Positions 47,299 through 57,600 of a stretch of DNA of 64,000 nucleotides are shown one piece after another. Made by a program: the position numbers and the translations under genes. Below the pieces are notes generated by a model that worked only from the letters and a program-made list of their open reading frames with translations, was not told where the DNA came from and ran no database searches. The stretch spans positions 2,232,001-2,296,000 of the forward strand of contig JADJWK010000001.1 in assembly GCA_016716405.1 (NCBI GenBank), in the 5' to 3' direction. Position 1 is the stretch's first letter; each line of letters starts with the position of its first letter. Origin of the DNA: Candidatus Melainabacteria bacterium (GTDB lineage Bacteria; Cyanobacteriota; Vampirovibrionia; Obscuribacterales; Obscuribacteraceae).

Positions 47299-48297
47299 TC
47301 AGGCGCGAGGGTGCGTGTCGGAGTAGATCCGGCGCAGTCTCTCGAGGCTGACATGGGTGTAGATTTGAGTCGTGTTTATGGTCGTGTGACCGAGCAGATC
47401 CTGGACGACTCTCAGATCCGCTCCGCCTTCGAGAAGGTGGGTAGCAAAGGTGTGCCTGAGAGTGTGAGGAGTGATCGCCTTGCTGATCCTGGCTTTCTTG
47501 GCATATTTCAGCACCACCCGGTGGACCGAGCGGGATGAGAGCCTTGTGGCCTGCCGGCTTACGAAAAGCGGGCTTTCCGGTGCCGGTGTGCGCCCTCCGG
47601 CCAGCTTCGGCCAGAACTCGTGGAGATACTTTCTCAACCAGGCGTTGGCGCTCTGGTTCAGAAGCACGATCCGCTCTTTGCCGCCTTTGCCGGTGACCCT
47701 CATCTCCATGGCTTCTTCGTTGTAGTCATGGACTTTCAGGCTGCAGAGCTCGCTCACTCGCATGCCGGTGGCGTAGAGAACTTCCATCAGAGCGCGATCT
47801 CGGACGCCGAGCACCGATTGATCCGGAGCGAGAAGTAAGCGCACTACTTCTTCTCGATCGAGACAGGATGGTAGTTTGCGGGTAAGCTTCGGACCGCGGA
47901 CCTGCTTGGACGGATCCTCGTCGATCAGCTGCTCTCTGCGCAGATATTTGTAGAAACTGCGAATCGCCGAGATCTTGCGGGCCACTGTCGGCCGGCTGTA
48001 TTGCTCTTGAATCTGCCTGATATAGGCTTTCAGCCCTTCGGCCTCCAGCCAGGACGCGCTTGTCTGGCTGCTCTCCGCTGTCTCCGTTTGCGGAGCGCTT
48101 GCTTCTCCTGTCTGGAATCGCGGGATGACGTCGTCGTCATCTTCCGGCGAAATGTCCGCCGGTCCGCTCGTGCTGTCGATGAGCTGTCTCAAATCGTTGA
48201 GGTAGGCTCTGATTGTGTGTGAAGAGTAGTTGCGCTCGACTTCCAGATATCCTGCAAATTGATCGAGCCACACAAGTGCTCCCTGTTGCCCATTCAC
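47299..48297 (-). CDS. XerC/XerD-type tyrosine recombinase
   Basis: The 332-residue recombinase probably resolves chromosome dimers at dif. An N-terminal SAM-like DNA-binding domain (about 5-120) is interrupted by an acidic insertion of about 40 residues (43-83: SGPADISPEDDDDV and a Gln/Ser/Thr stretch). The catalytic set is complete: Arg180 (GMRVSEL), Lys204 (TGKGGKER), His278-x-x-Arg281 (HTLRHTFATHLL), His304 (LLGHTTI) and Tyr313 (QIYTH). It ends in a strong terminator. The tRNA-Sec gene lies about 145 bp upstream on the same strand. Confidence 0.92.
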   Translation of the reverse strand: MNGQQGALVWLDQFAGYLEVERNYSSHTIRAYLNDLRQLIDSTSGPADISPEDDDDVIPRFQTGEASAPQTETAESSQTSASWLEAEGLKAYIRQIQEQYSRPTVARKISAIRSFYKYLRREQLIDEDPSKQVRGPKLTRKLPSCLDREEVVRLLLAPDQSVLGVRDRALMEVLYATGMRVSELCSLKVHDYNEEAMEMRVTGKGGKERIVLLNQSANAWLRKYLHEFWPKLAGGRTPAPESPLFVSRQATRLSSRSVHRVVLKYAKKARISKAITPHTLRHTFATHLLEGGADLRVVQDLLGHTTINTTQIYTHVSLERLRRIYSDTHPRA

Positions 48298-48441
48298 GGT
48301 TGACCATCTTTCTAGTTAGTAAATCGATCTGCCTGTACAAGACATTATTATGAGATGTTGGCAAGGTTTGTAAAGCCCCCTCCCGCTTGTTTTCAGACGT
48401 CAAGCGGGAAGATCGGTCTTGATATCGCCCCTGGTGGTAAT

Positions 48442-48537
48442 CGGGGACGCGTGGGAATCGAACCCACCCAGGACAGCGTTTCTCTGCCCCACAACGGTTT
48501 TGAAGACCGCACGCCACACCAGCAGCGCTCCGCCCCC
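48442..48537 (-). tRNA. selC: tRNA-Sec (UCA anticodon)
   Basis: On the minus strand a 96-nt cloverleaf runs from GGGGGCGG to GCGTCCCC plus discriminator G; CCA is not encoded. The anticodon stem CGGT/ACCG encloses CTTCAAA, giving anticodon UCA. The T arm is GTGGG-TTCGATT-CCCAC. The variable arm is long (about 20 nt, stem GGGCAG/CTGTCC), and the acceptor is extended, with one G-U and one G-G at its base. These are the hallmarks of selenocysteine tRNA. The D stem is GCGCT/GGCGT. The gene lies upstream of xerC/D and divergent from rpoB. Confidence 0.9.
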
Positions 48538-48844
48538 AGGTATATTCACTAGAGATATCGGCGAGGACCCGGGCACAACTATGTTATCCCACAGCACACG
48601 GCTTTTTCGAGCTCCGCTCGAACTCCGTCGGACTATTTCTTCCCCGGTTGCCGACCTGTCCCGGCTGCCGGTGCAAGCTTAGCTATAATTAACGAGCCGG
48701 ACCAGGGATCCACCCGGGGCGGACTCTATGAGAAGGAAGTAAAAAGTGGTTGATCGGCCCGCTGGCAGGCGCTTTTGCGTGATTAGGCGGAATTTATTTC
48801 GGACTGCTTAACAGATAGCTGCTTTATGTTTCCCAACATTAGCA
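48538..48844. other. intergenic region between tRNA-Sec and the rpoB promoter
   Basis: About 300 bp with no supported gene. It lies between the divergent tRNA-Sec and rpoB transcripts. A TTAATTATAG-like element (minus strand, about 48681-48692) could form a -10 for the tRNA, but the -35 is unclear. No ribosomal-protein genes (rplKAJL), which often precede rpoB in other phyla, are present. Confidence 0.45.
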
Positions 48845-48874
48845 TTGACAATACAATACGTAGATACTTATATT
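48845..48874 (+). promoter_or_regulatory. sigma70-type promoter of rpoB-rpoC1-rpoC2
   Basis: TTGACA (48845-48850), an 18-bp spacer and TATATT (48869-48874) form a near-consensus promoter in an AT-rich stretch. Transcription would start near 48881, giving a leader of about 70 nt before the rpoB ATG, which is preceded by AGAGGT. No other promoter is obvious between the genes of this operon. Confidence 0.75.
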
Positions 48875-48953
48875 TGCTGCTCCGTGCCCAATAAAGGCGC
48901 ATATTGCAATTGCTTTGGCCGATACGATCCAGCCAGAATACCAGAGGTAACCG

Positions 48954-51900
48954 ATGGCTTTAGAGTTGTCTGAGCGCGTCCGAACCTTCGGGGTCGGAGG
49001 TTCGCGCATTTCTGATCTCCCCGATCTTGCCGAAATCCAGAAAGCTTCCTTCAAATGGTTCATAGATGAAGGACTTGCTGAAGAACTCAAGGCATTCAGC
49101 CCTATAAAGGACTATACGGGCCGCCTTGAGCTCCACTTCCTCACGAACTACACGTTCGAGGACCATACCGAGCCCAACAAGCCCAAGTCTCCCGAAGAGG
49201 CGAGAGCCCTCGACGCCAGCTTCACCAAGAAGCTGCGCATCCAGATGCGTCTCGTCAATCGCGAGATCGGCGAAATCAAAGAACAAGAGATTTATGTGGG
49301 CGACATCCCGATGATGACCGACCGCGGCACCTTTATCATCAATGGTGCCGAGCGGGTCATCGTCTCGCAGATTGTCCGGAGCCCGGGCATCTATTATAAG
49401 CGCGAGACCGACACCCACGGCAAACGGACCTTCTCCGCCACTCTCATTCCCAACCGGGGTGCCTGGCTGAAGTTCGAGACCGACAGCCACGATGTCATCC
49501 ATGTCAAGATCGACAAGAACAGAAAGCTGCCGGCCACCACGCTCCTGAGAGCTCTGGGCTATTCGGACAGCGAGATGGAGAATATCTTCCGCCATCACGA
49601 TTTCTTGAAGAAGACTCTTGAGAAAGACAACAACAAGACCAAAGAAGATTCCCTTATAGAGGTATACAGAAAACTGCGTCCCGGCGATCCTCCTTCGGTG
49701 GCCGGCGGACAGAGTATCCTCGAGAGCCGTTTCTTCGATGACAAGCGATACGATCTGGGCCGGGTGGGCCGTTACAAGCTCAACAAAAAGCTCGCTCTCT
49801 CCATTCCCGAGAGCCAGCGCACCCTGACGCCTGAAGACATCGTGGCGGCGGTGGACTATCTCATCGCCCTCAACTACGACGAAGGTCATGTGGATGATAT
49901 CGACCACCTCGGCAACCGCCGCATCCGCTCGGTGGGCGAGCTTCTGCAAAACCAGTTCCGCATCGGTCTTTCGCGCCTGGAGCGGATCGTCAGAGAGCGT
50001 ATGACCCTGCAGGATGCCGACACTCTCACTCCGGCCAACCTGCTCAACACCAAGCCTCTGGTTGCTGCCATCCGCGAGTTCTTCGGATCCTCGCAGCTCT
50101 CGCAGTTCATGGACCAGACCAACCCCCTGGCGGAGCTCACCCACAAGCGCCGTCTATCGGCTCTCGGTCCCGGTGGTCTCTCCAGAGAGCGTGCCGGATT
50201 CGCGGTCCGTGACATCCATCCCAGCCACTACGGACGGATCTGCCCGGTGGAGACCCCTGAAGGTCCCAACGCCGGTCTCATCGGCTCCCTCGCCACCCAT
50301 GCCCGGGTGAACGGCTACGGATTCATCGAGACTCCATATAGAAAGGTAGAAGGTGGAGTGGTCACCGACACCATCCACTACCTGACAGCCGACGAGGAAG
50401 ACCGTTTCCGGGTCGCTCCCGGCGACGTGCCGGTGAACGAGAAGACCGGCGCATTCGCCACCGATCTGGTGCCGGTCCGATATAAGGCCGAGTTCATCGA
50501 GAGCCCGCCGGATCAGGTCGACTATGTCGGGGTCAGCCCCATCCAGATCGTCTCGGTGGGAACGGCTCTCATCCCCTTCCTCGAGCACGACGACGCCAAC
50601 CGGGCTCTCATGGGCTCGAACATGCAGCGTCAGGCCGTGCCCCTGGTGCAGACCGAGCCAGCCACCGTCACCACCGGTATCGAAAAGCAATCCGCCAAGG
50701 ACTCCGGCATGGTGATCGTCTCGGATGTGGAAGGCAAGGTCGAATATGTGACCGCCGACTCCATCCATCTGCGCACCAAGGACAAGCGTCTGGTCAAATA
50801 CAGACTTTCCAAGTTCCAGCGCTCCAACCAGGATACCTGCCTGAACCAGAAGCCAATCGTGACGGTCGGCTCCGAAGTCAAGGCCGGCGAGGTGATCGCC
50901 GACGGCGCCGCTACCCATGGTGGCGAGCTCGCGGTCGGACGCAACCTCCTGGTAGCGTTCATGCCCTGGGAAGGCTACAACTTCGAGGACGCGATCCTTA
51001 TAAGTCAGCGTCTGGTCTATGACGACGTCATGACCTCGATCCATATCGAGAAGCTCGAGATCGACGCCCGCTCCACCAAGCTGGGTCCCGAAGAGATCAC
51101 CCGAGAAGTGCCAAACGTCTCGGAAGAGTCGCTCCGGCACCTGGATGAGTCCGGGATCGTGCGGGTCGGCTCCCGGGTCTATCCCGACGATATCCTGGTG
51201 GGCAAGATCACTCCCAAGGGAGAATCCGAGCATCCTCCGGAAGAGAAGCTCCTGAGAGCCATCTTCGGCGAGAAAGCCAGAGACGTCCGGGACAATTCCC
51301 TGCGCGTACCTCACGGCGAGGGCGGCCGCGTCGTTGACGTGAAAGTCTTCGACCGCGAGAAAGGCGATGAGCTGCCGCCTGTGGCCAACAAGGTCGTCCG
51401 GGTCTATATCGCCCAGAAGCGTAAAGTCTCGGTGGGTGACAAAGTCGCCGGCCGTCACGGAAACAAAGGCATCGTCGCCAAGATCCTGGCCATCGAGGAC
51501 ATGCCCTATCTTCCCGACGGCACCCCGGTGGACATAGTGCTCAACCCCCTGGGCGTGCCCAGCCGTATGAACGTCGGACAGACTTTCGAGACTCTGCTCG
51601 GTCTGGCTGGAATGCTGACGGGCAACCGCTACGAAGTGCCGCCTTTCGACGAGATGTTCAATCCCGAGGCTTCCTCCAAGCTCGTCCATGACGAGATCCA
51701 GGAAGGCAAAAAACGCTCGGATAACACCTGGGTCGGCGACGACGGCAAGGTGACTCTCTACGACGGACGCACCGGAGCCGCCTTCGACTGCCCGGTGACG
51801 GTAGGCAAGATCTACATGATGAAGCTGGTTCACCTGGTGGACGACAAGATCCACGCCAGGTCCACCGGACCTTACAGCCTTGTCACCCAGCAACCGCTGG

Positions 51901-52754
51901 GCGGTAAAGCCCAGTTCGGCGGACAGAGGCTCGGAGAGATGGAGTGCTGGGCTCTTGAGGCCTTCGGCGCTGCTTACTCTCTGCAGGAGATGCTCACGAT
52001 CAAGTCCGATGACGTCAACGGCCGCTCCAAGGCTTACGAGTCCATCGTCAAAGGCGAAAACCTCAGACGCCCCGGTATCCCCGAGTCGTTCAAGGTTCTG
52101 GTCCGCGAGCTCCAGTCCATCGGTCTCGATGTCTCGGTGGCCAAGCGTACCCGCGACGGTCAGGAGCACGAGGTCGATCTGATGACCGAGGTGGAAGACG
52201 CCAGACCGCGTGGTCTCAGACGCCTCACCCCGATCGAGATGGGCATGAGCAGCGAGATCGCCCAGCTGTCTCAACAGGCTCAGGTGCCGCAGGCAGCCAT
52301 GGCTCCGCAAGCCGGGCTCGCCAATGTCACCGAGGGTCTGGCCAGCGCCGGGCTTCCCGGAGGGCCGCCGGCTGCTCCTCCGAGCATGATCCCCCCTGTG
52401 GGCGGACCCGGCTCGAGCATGTCCGCTGCCGAGAGCGCGGTATCGGGGCTGGTGCAAACCGGCGGACCGGACGCCTCGCTCACCGCCGACAGTTTCGAGA
52501 CTCGTCCCAAGCGTGCTGCGGCAGGCGGTGACGATGAGGACATGTTGATCGGCCATCCGAAAGGAAAGACCAACGGCAAGTCTGCGAAAGTCAGCGATGC
52601 CGATTCCGACTCCGACGAATACGAGAACGACGACTCGTTCGAGGAAGACGAGGAGGAAGAATCCATGATCGAAGACACTGTCGACAGCGACGACAGTGAA
52701 GACGAAGAATTCGAAGAAGAATTCGAAGAAGAAGACGAAGAGGATGACGAGTAA
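48954..52754 (+). CDS. rpoB: RNA polymerase beta subunit
   Basis: The 1266-residue subunit contains the expected landmarks. The rifampicin-binding cluster (about 377-410) reads SSQLSQFMDQTNPLAELTHK then RRLSALGPGGLS; the resistance positions equivalent to D516, H526 and S531 are wild type. RDIHPSHYGRICPVETPEGP is next. Later segments include NKGIVAKILAIEDMPYLPDG and GGKAQFGGQRLGEMECWALEA (in part). The conserved core ends near residue 1085 (RGLRRLTP). About 180 extra residues follow: an Ala/Gln/Pro/Gly linker and a final highly acidic tail (about 1200-1266). This tail is unusual. The gene starts an operon with rpoC1 and rpoC2. Confidence 0.97.
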   Translation: MALELSERVRTFGVGGSRISDLPDLAEIQKASFKWFIDEGLAEELKAFSPIKDYTGRLELHFLTNYTFEDHTEPNKPKSPEEARALDASFTKKLRIQMRLVNREIGEIKEQEIYVGDIPMMTDRGTFIINGAERVIVSQIVRSPGIYYKRETDTHGKRTFSATLIPNRGAWLKFETDSHDVIHVKIDKNRKLPATTLLRALGYSDSEMENIFRHHDFLKKTLEKDNNKTKEDSLIEVYRKLRPGDPPSVAGGQSILESRFFDDKRYDLGRVGRYKLNKKLALSIPESQRTLTPEDIVAAVDYLIALNYDEGHVDDIDHLGNRRIRSVGELLQNQFRIGLSRLERIVRERMTLQDADTLTPANLLNTKPLVAAIREFFGSSQLSQFMDQTNPLAELTHKRRLSALGPGGLSRERAGFAVRDIHPSHYGRICPVETPEGPNAGLIGSLATHARVNGYGFIETPYRKVEGGVVTDTIHYLTADEEDRFRVAPGDVPVNEKTGAFATDLVPVRYKAEFIESPPDQVDYVGVSPIQIVSVGTALIPFLEHDDANRALMGSNMQRQAVPLVQTEPATVTTGIEKQSAKDSGMVIVSDVEGKVEYVTADSIHLRTKDKRLVKYRLSKFQRSNQDTCLNQKPIVTVGSEVKAGEVIADGAATHGGELAVGRNLLVAFMPWEGYNFEDAILISQRLVYDDVMTSIHIEKLEIDARSTKLGPEEITREVPNVSEESLRHLDESGIVRVGSRVYPDDILVGKITPKGESEHPPEEKLLRAIFGEKARDVRDNSLRVPHGEGGRVVDVKVFDREKGDELPPVANKVVRVYIAQKRKVSVGDKVAGRHGNKGIVAKILAIEDMPYLPDGTPVDIVLNPLGVPSRMNVGQTFETLLGLAGMLTGNRYEVPPFDEMFNPEASSKLVHDEIQEGKKRSDNTWVGDDGKVTLYDGRTGAAFDCPVTVGKIYMMKLVHLVDDKIHARSTGPYSLVTQQPLGGKAQFGGQRLGEMECWALEAFGAAYSLQEMLTIKSDDVNGRSKAYESIVKGENLRRPGIPESFKVLVRELQSIGLDVSVAKRTRDGQEHEVDLMTEVEDARPRGLRRLTPIEMGMSSEIAQLSQQAQVPQAAMAPQAGLANVTEGLASAGLPGGPPAAPPSMIPPVGGPGSSMSAAESAVSGLVQTGGPDASLTADSFETRPKRAAAGGDDEDMLIGHPKGKTNGKSAKVSDADSDSDEYENDDSFEEDEEEESMIEDTVDSDDSEDEEFEEEFEEEDEEDDE

Positions 52755-52796
52755 TCGATTTATTCGTCAGCGCTTTCAGGAGGTTTGTCAGGTAAC

Positions 52797-54596
52797 ATGC
52801 CAACTAGCATAGACCGTTTCGACTACATCAAGATTGGAATCGCTTCTCCGGAGCGGATTCTGAGCTGGTCGCATGGCGAGGTCACCAAGCCCGAGACCAT
52901 CAACTACCGGACCCTCAAGCCCGAGAAAGATGGTCTTTTCTGCGAGCGGATCTTCGGACCTTCCAAAGACTGGGAATGCTATTGCGGCAAGTACAAACGT
53001 GTCCGGCACCGGGGCATTACCTGCGAGCGCTGCGGCGTCGAGGTCACCGACTCCAAGGTTCGCCGTCACCGCATGGGTCATATCGACCTGGCTTCGCCGG
53101 TCACTCATATCTGGTTCCTGAAAGGCATCCCGAGCTATATCGGTCTGCTTCTCGATCTGCCTCTTCGTGATCTCGAGCAGGTCGTCTACTTCAACGCCTA
53201 TATCGTCACCAATCCCGGTAACGTCCCGGATCTCAACAAGTGCCAGCTTCTCACCGAAGAAGAGTACGAGAAGCTCCTGGACGATCCCAACTTCCAGTTC
53301 GATGTCGGTATCGGGGCCGAGGCCATCAAGCTCCTCTTGCACGAGCTTGCCAGACCCAATTACGAGCGTCCGGACAACATGGAAGATCGCGGCAGGCTCC
53401 TGGAGCTTCCCGGTCTCTCCGAGCTCTCCAACGAGCTGCGCGAGCAACTGGCCACCGCCGGAGGCTCCCAGCAGAAGCGCGCCAAGGTGATCAAACGTCT
53501 GCGTCTGGTGGAAGCCCTGCTTTCCTCCCATACCGATCCCACCTGGGTGATTCTCGACAATCTCCCGGTCACTCCGCCTGACCTGCGCCCCATGGTGCAG
53601 CTCGACGGGGGACGTTTCGCCACCTCGGACCTGAACGATCTCTACCGCCGGGTGATCAACCGGAACAACCGTCTGGCCAGGCTGCTGGAGATGGGCGCTC
53701 CGGAGATCATCGTCCGCAACGAGAAGCGTATGCTCCAGGAAGCCGTGGACGCCCTCATCGACAACGGCCGCCGCGGCCGGGTCGTGGTCGGTCCCAACAA
53801 CCGTCCTCTCAAGAGCCTCTCGAACATCATCGAGGGCAAACAGGGTCGTTTCCGTCAGAACCTGCTCGGTAAGCGGGTCGACTACTCCGGTCGTTCGGTC
53901 ATCGTCGTCGGACCCACCCTCAAGCTCCATCAATGCGGTCTGCCCCGGGAGATGGCTCTCGAGCTCTTCAAGCCTTTCGTGATCAACAAGCTCATCGAAA
54001 GACAGATCGTCCAGAATATCAAATCAGCCAAGAAGCAGATCGAGAAAGGCTCGGCGGTGGTCTGGGAGATCCTCGAAGAGGTCATCCAGGGTCACCCGGT
54101 TCTTCTCAACCGAGCTCCTACTCTGCACCGTCTGGGAATCCAGGCTTTCGAGCCGGTCCTGGTGGAAGGTCGCGCCATCCAGCTCCACCCTCTGGTTTGC
54201 TCGGCATTCAACGCCGACTTCGACGGTGACCAGATGGCTGTGCATGTGCCCCTTTCGGTGGAAGCCCAGTCCGAAGCTCATATGCTCATGCTGGCAAGCA
54301 ACAACATACTCCTGCCTGCCACCGGCAGACCGACTATCACCCCCACCCAGGACATGGTGCTCGGGATCTATTACCTGACTATCCAGAAGCCCGGCTGGGA
54401 CGATCCGAAAGTCTGCAGAGGGGCCGGCATGCGTTTCGTCTCCCTGGCCGACGCCAGAGCCGCCTTCGAGGCCGGCATCCTCGATCTGCATGCCCGGATC
54501 AAGGTCAGAGACTACGACGGTGAGACCCTGGAGACCACACCAGGCCGGATCATCTTCAACGAGGTGGTCAGGCAGGCGGTGGCAACCGTAGGCTAG
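52797..54596 (+). CDS. rpoC1: RNA polymerase beta' N-terminal subunit (gamma type)
   Basis: The 599-residue product corresponds to the N-terminal half of bacterial RpoC. The zinc-ribbon cysteines (CYCGKYKRVRHRGITCERCG) sit at about 61-80. The Mg-binding catalytic motif NADFDGDQM is at about 471-479. The gene ends shortly after, at a normal stop, and the rest of RpoC is in the next gene. ATG 52797 was chosen because MPTSIDRFDYIKIGIASP is the conserved beginning; the upstream TTG sits on top of AGGAGG. A split here is characteristic of cyanobacteria and their relatives. Confidence 0.96.
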   Translation: MPTSIDRFDYIKIGIASPERILSWSHGEVTKPETINYRTLKPEKDGLFCERIFGPSKDWECYCGKYKRVRHRGITCERCGVEVTDSKVRRHRMGHIDLASPVTHIWFLKGIPSYIGLLLDLPLRDLEQVVYFNAYIVTNPGNVPDLNKCQLLTEEEYEKLLDDPNFQFDVGIGAEAIKLLLHELARPNYERPDNMEDRGRLLELPGLSELSNELREQLATAGGSQQKRAKVIKRLRLVEALLSSHTDPTWVILDNLPVTPPDLRPMVQLDGGRFATSDLNDLYRRVINRNNRLARLLEMGAPEIIVRNEKRMLQEAVDALIDNGRRGRVVVGPNNRPLKSLSNIIEGKQGRFRQNLLGKRVDYSGRSVIVVGPTLKLHQCGLPREMALELFKPFVINKLIERQIVQNIKSAKKQIEKGSAVVWEILEEVIQGHPVLLNRAPTLHRLGIQAFEPVLVEGRAIQLHPLVCSAFNADFDGDQMAVHVPLSVEAQSEAHMLMLASNNILLPATGRPTITPTQDMVLGIYYLTIQKPGWDDPKVCRGAGMRFVSLADARAAFEAGILDLHARIKVRDYDGETLETTPGRIIFNEVVRQAVATVG

Positions 54597-54647
54597 TTTT
54601 TCGATTTCAACTGAGAAGGCAACAACTACTTTTAAACGGGAAGAAAA

Positions 54648-57600
54648 ATGGTCACAGGCAAGAAAGAACAGGTAATGGAGTTCATCAACACCACGGTGGA
54701 CAAGAAAAAGCTGGGCAAGCTGCTTTCCGAGGTCTACGAGAAGTTCGGCACCGCCCGCACCGCGGAGCTCGCCAACGCCCTCAAGGATCTCGGCTTCGAG
54801 TATGCCACCAAGGCCGGTGTGACTATCTCGATCGACGACCTGGATGTTCCGGATTCCAAACGTGACCTGATTGCCGCCGCCGAGAAAGAGATCGAAGAGG
54901 CGCAGCGCCGTTACGAGCGTGGCGACATCACCGAGGTGGAGCGCTATAACAAGGTCATCGACACCTGGTCCGCCACTACCGACCAGCTCACCAAGGAAGT
55001 GGTGGACAACTTCGACCGTCTCAATCCTGTTTATATGATGGCCTTCTCCGGCGCCCGGGGTAATATCTCCCAGGTCCGCCAGCTCGTCGGCATGCGGGGC
55101 CTGATGGCTGACTCACAGGGTCAGATCATCGACCTGCCTATCAAAGCCAACTTCCGCGAAGGTCTGAACGTCACCGAGTACATCATCTCCAGCTACGGCG
55201 CCAGAAAAGGTCTGGTCGACACAGCCCTGAAAACAGCCGACTCGGGTTATCTCACCCGCCGCCTGGTGGATGTCGCCCAGGACGTCATCGTCCGCGAGCC
55301 CGATTGCGGTTCCAGGAACGGCATTCTCATGCAGCCGATCATGGAAGGCGACAAGGCCATGGTGACGCTCTCAGAGCGGATCTTCGGACGGACGCTCGTG
55401 GAGGACTTCATCGATCCCGACACCGGCGAGGTGATTACCCGCTCCGGCGAGGTGCCCAGCCGCGTTGAGGCCGCCCTCATCGAAAGCAAAGTCGATCCCA
55501 AGAAGAAGAAAGGCGTAATGGTGCGCTCGGCTCTCACCTGCGAATCGCAGTATGGTGTCTGCCAGAAGTGCTATGGCTGGTCCCTGACCAATAACCGCCT
55601 GGTGGATACCGGCGAGGCCATCGGCATCATCGCCGCCCAGAGCATCGGGGAGCCCGGCACCCAGCTCACCATGAGAACATTCCACACCGGGGGAGCCGTG
55701 GCAGGCGGCAAGAGCCGTATGCAGCAGAAAGCCCCCATCGCCGGCACGGTCTCTTTCAAGATCGCCACCAGAAATGTGCGTACCGCCTATGGTGACGTGA
55801 AAGAGCAGACCACCCGGGAAGGTGTGCTCAAGATAAGCGACGGCAAGAAAGAGAAGTCAGTCAACCTGCCCCCGGGCGCCCTGCTTCAGGTGCAGAACGG
55901 TGACGAAGTGACGGTGGGCCAGGTGATCGCCGAATTCGATCCCCCCGGCGCCAAGAGCCTCACCGAGCGCGCCACCAAAGACATTACCGCCGACATCTCC
56001 GGTCGGGTGGTTTTCGAAGGCTTCCAGGCCGACGAGAAACGCGATCGTCAGGGCAATATCTCCCGCACCGCCAACCGGGCCGGGATCATCTGGGTCCTGG
56101 AGGGTGACGTCTATAACCTGCCTTCCGGCGCTTCGGTAGTGGTCAAGGACGGTCAGGATGTGAGCGCCATGGATGTGCTCGCCGAGATTCAGATCCTCAC
56201 CGAGCATGGCGGCGTGGTCCGCTACGGTCCCGAGATCGAGACCGAGAAGCTCAAGCGCGGCAAGAAGACCGCCACCCGTCTGGTGAAGGGCAAAGAGGTC
56301 AACGTCATCATCGCCCAGGTGGGCTCCAGCAACGCCAAGCTCGACGCCGGCCAGAAAGGCGCCTACTGGAAAGTGGCCAAGGCTAAAGAGACCTGGGCCC
56401 TGAAAGTGGTCAACGACGAAGTCGTGGAGAACGGCAAGATCATCGCCGAGCTCATCGACGACGGCTACAACACCGTTACCGCCGGCGGCGAGATAATCTA
56501 TGACGGAGTCGAGATCGACGACCGCCGCGTGGTCACCAAGGCAGGCAAACTGCTCTTCGTGCCGGAGGAAGTCCACTTCATCTCCAAGGACATCTCTTTG
56601 AAGATGTCCGAGACAGGCGATCTGGTCACTGCCGGCCAGGAAGTGGTCAAAGATGTTTTCGCCCATATGGAAGGGATCATCGAGATCGTCGCCGACAACG
56701 ACATCATCCACGAAGTGATCATCAAGCCCGGCGAAGTGATCCAGATAGGCGATCCCAGCGAGATCAAAGTGCCTGAAGGCCAGATCATCGAGCCCGATAC
56801 CGAGATCGTGGAAGGCTACAAATACAAAGAGCGCAAGATGGTCAATGTGCTCGAGATGGAAGAAGGTGTCTTCCAGGCTCTGGTCAGACCCGTGGAAGAG
56901 TACTGGATCGAGCCGCGCGAGACCAAGTTCAAGCACGAGCAGTCCGACGAGAAAATCGGTCTGCGCTCGGTCACCCAGCTTCTCTTCCGGGACCGCGAGA
57001 AAGTCCGCCAGATCCAGGGCGCTCAACTGACCCGTACGTCCCTGGTCCTGCAGATGCAGGGTCACTTGCAGCAGCTCAAGGGTATCGTCGAGATGGACGC
57101 CGATCTCAATATCGTCGTCCAGGAGAACATCCTTCTGCGTCGCGAGCAGGACTTCAATATCACCCTTCTCGATGTCGAGGACGGCGAGATCATCGACGCC
57201 CGCACCCCGGTGGCCACCACCCAGGTGCTCACCCGCTCCGATGCCCGGGTCCAGCTCAGCAAGACAGACGAGCGCCGCCTGCTCCTGATCACCGAAGAGC
57301 AGCAAGAGCACCAGCCCATCAAGGGAGCCGCTTCGGTGAAAGAAGGCGATCTGATCCGGACCGAGGACAAGCTCAGCAAATCATCCAAAGCCGATTTCAG
57401 CGGCCAGGTGGTTAAAGTCGATAAAGACGAAGTGGTGATCAGAAAGGGCAGACCGTATCTGATCTCCCCCAACACCCAGCTCCAGAGCGAAGACGGAGCC
57501 CTGGTGCAGAGAGGCGATCTGCTCGCCACCCTGATCTTCGAGAGACAGAAGACCGGAGACATCGTCCAGGGTCTTCCCAGAGTCGAAGAGCTTCTCGAGG

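Noticed and set aside
47299..48537. Tyrosine recombinase next to a tRNA as an integrated mobile element
   Set aside because: The recombinase has the length and full motif set of housekeeping XerC/D, ends in its own terminator, and no duplicated tRNA 3' end or cargo genes are visible.
50154..52556. 800-codon minus-strand ORF opposite rpoB
   Set aside because: It is a shadow of rpoB produced by its codon bias; no domain, start site or signal supports it. The same applies to long frames opposite rpoC1, rpoC2, cstA and the papain-like gene.
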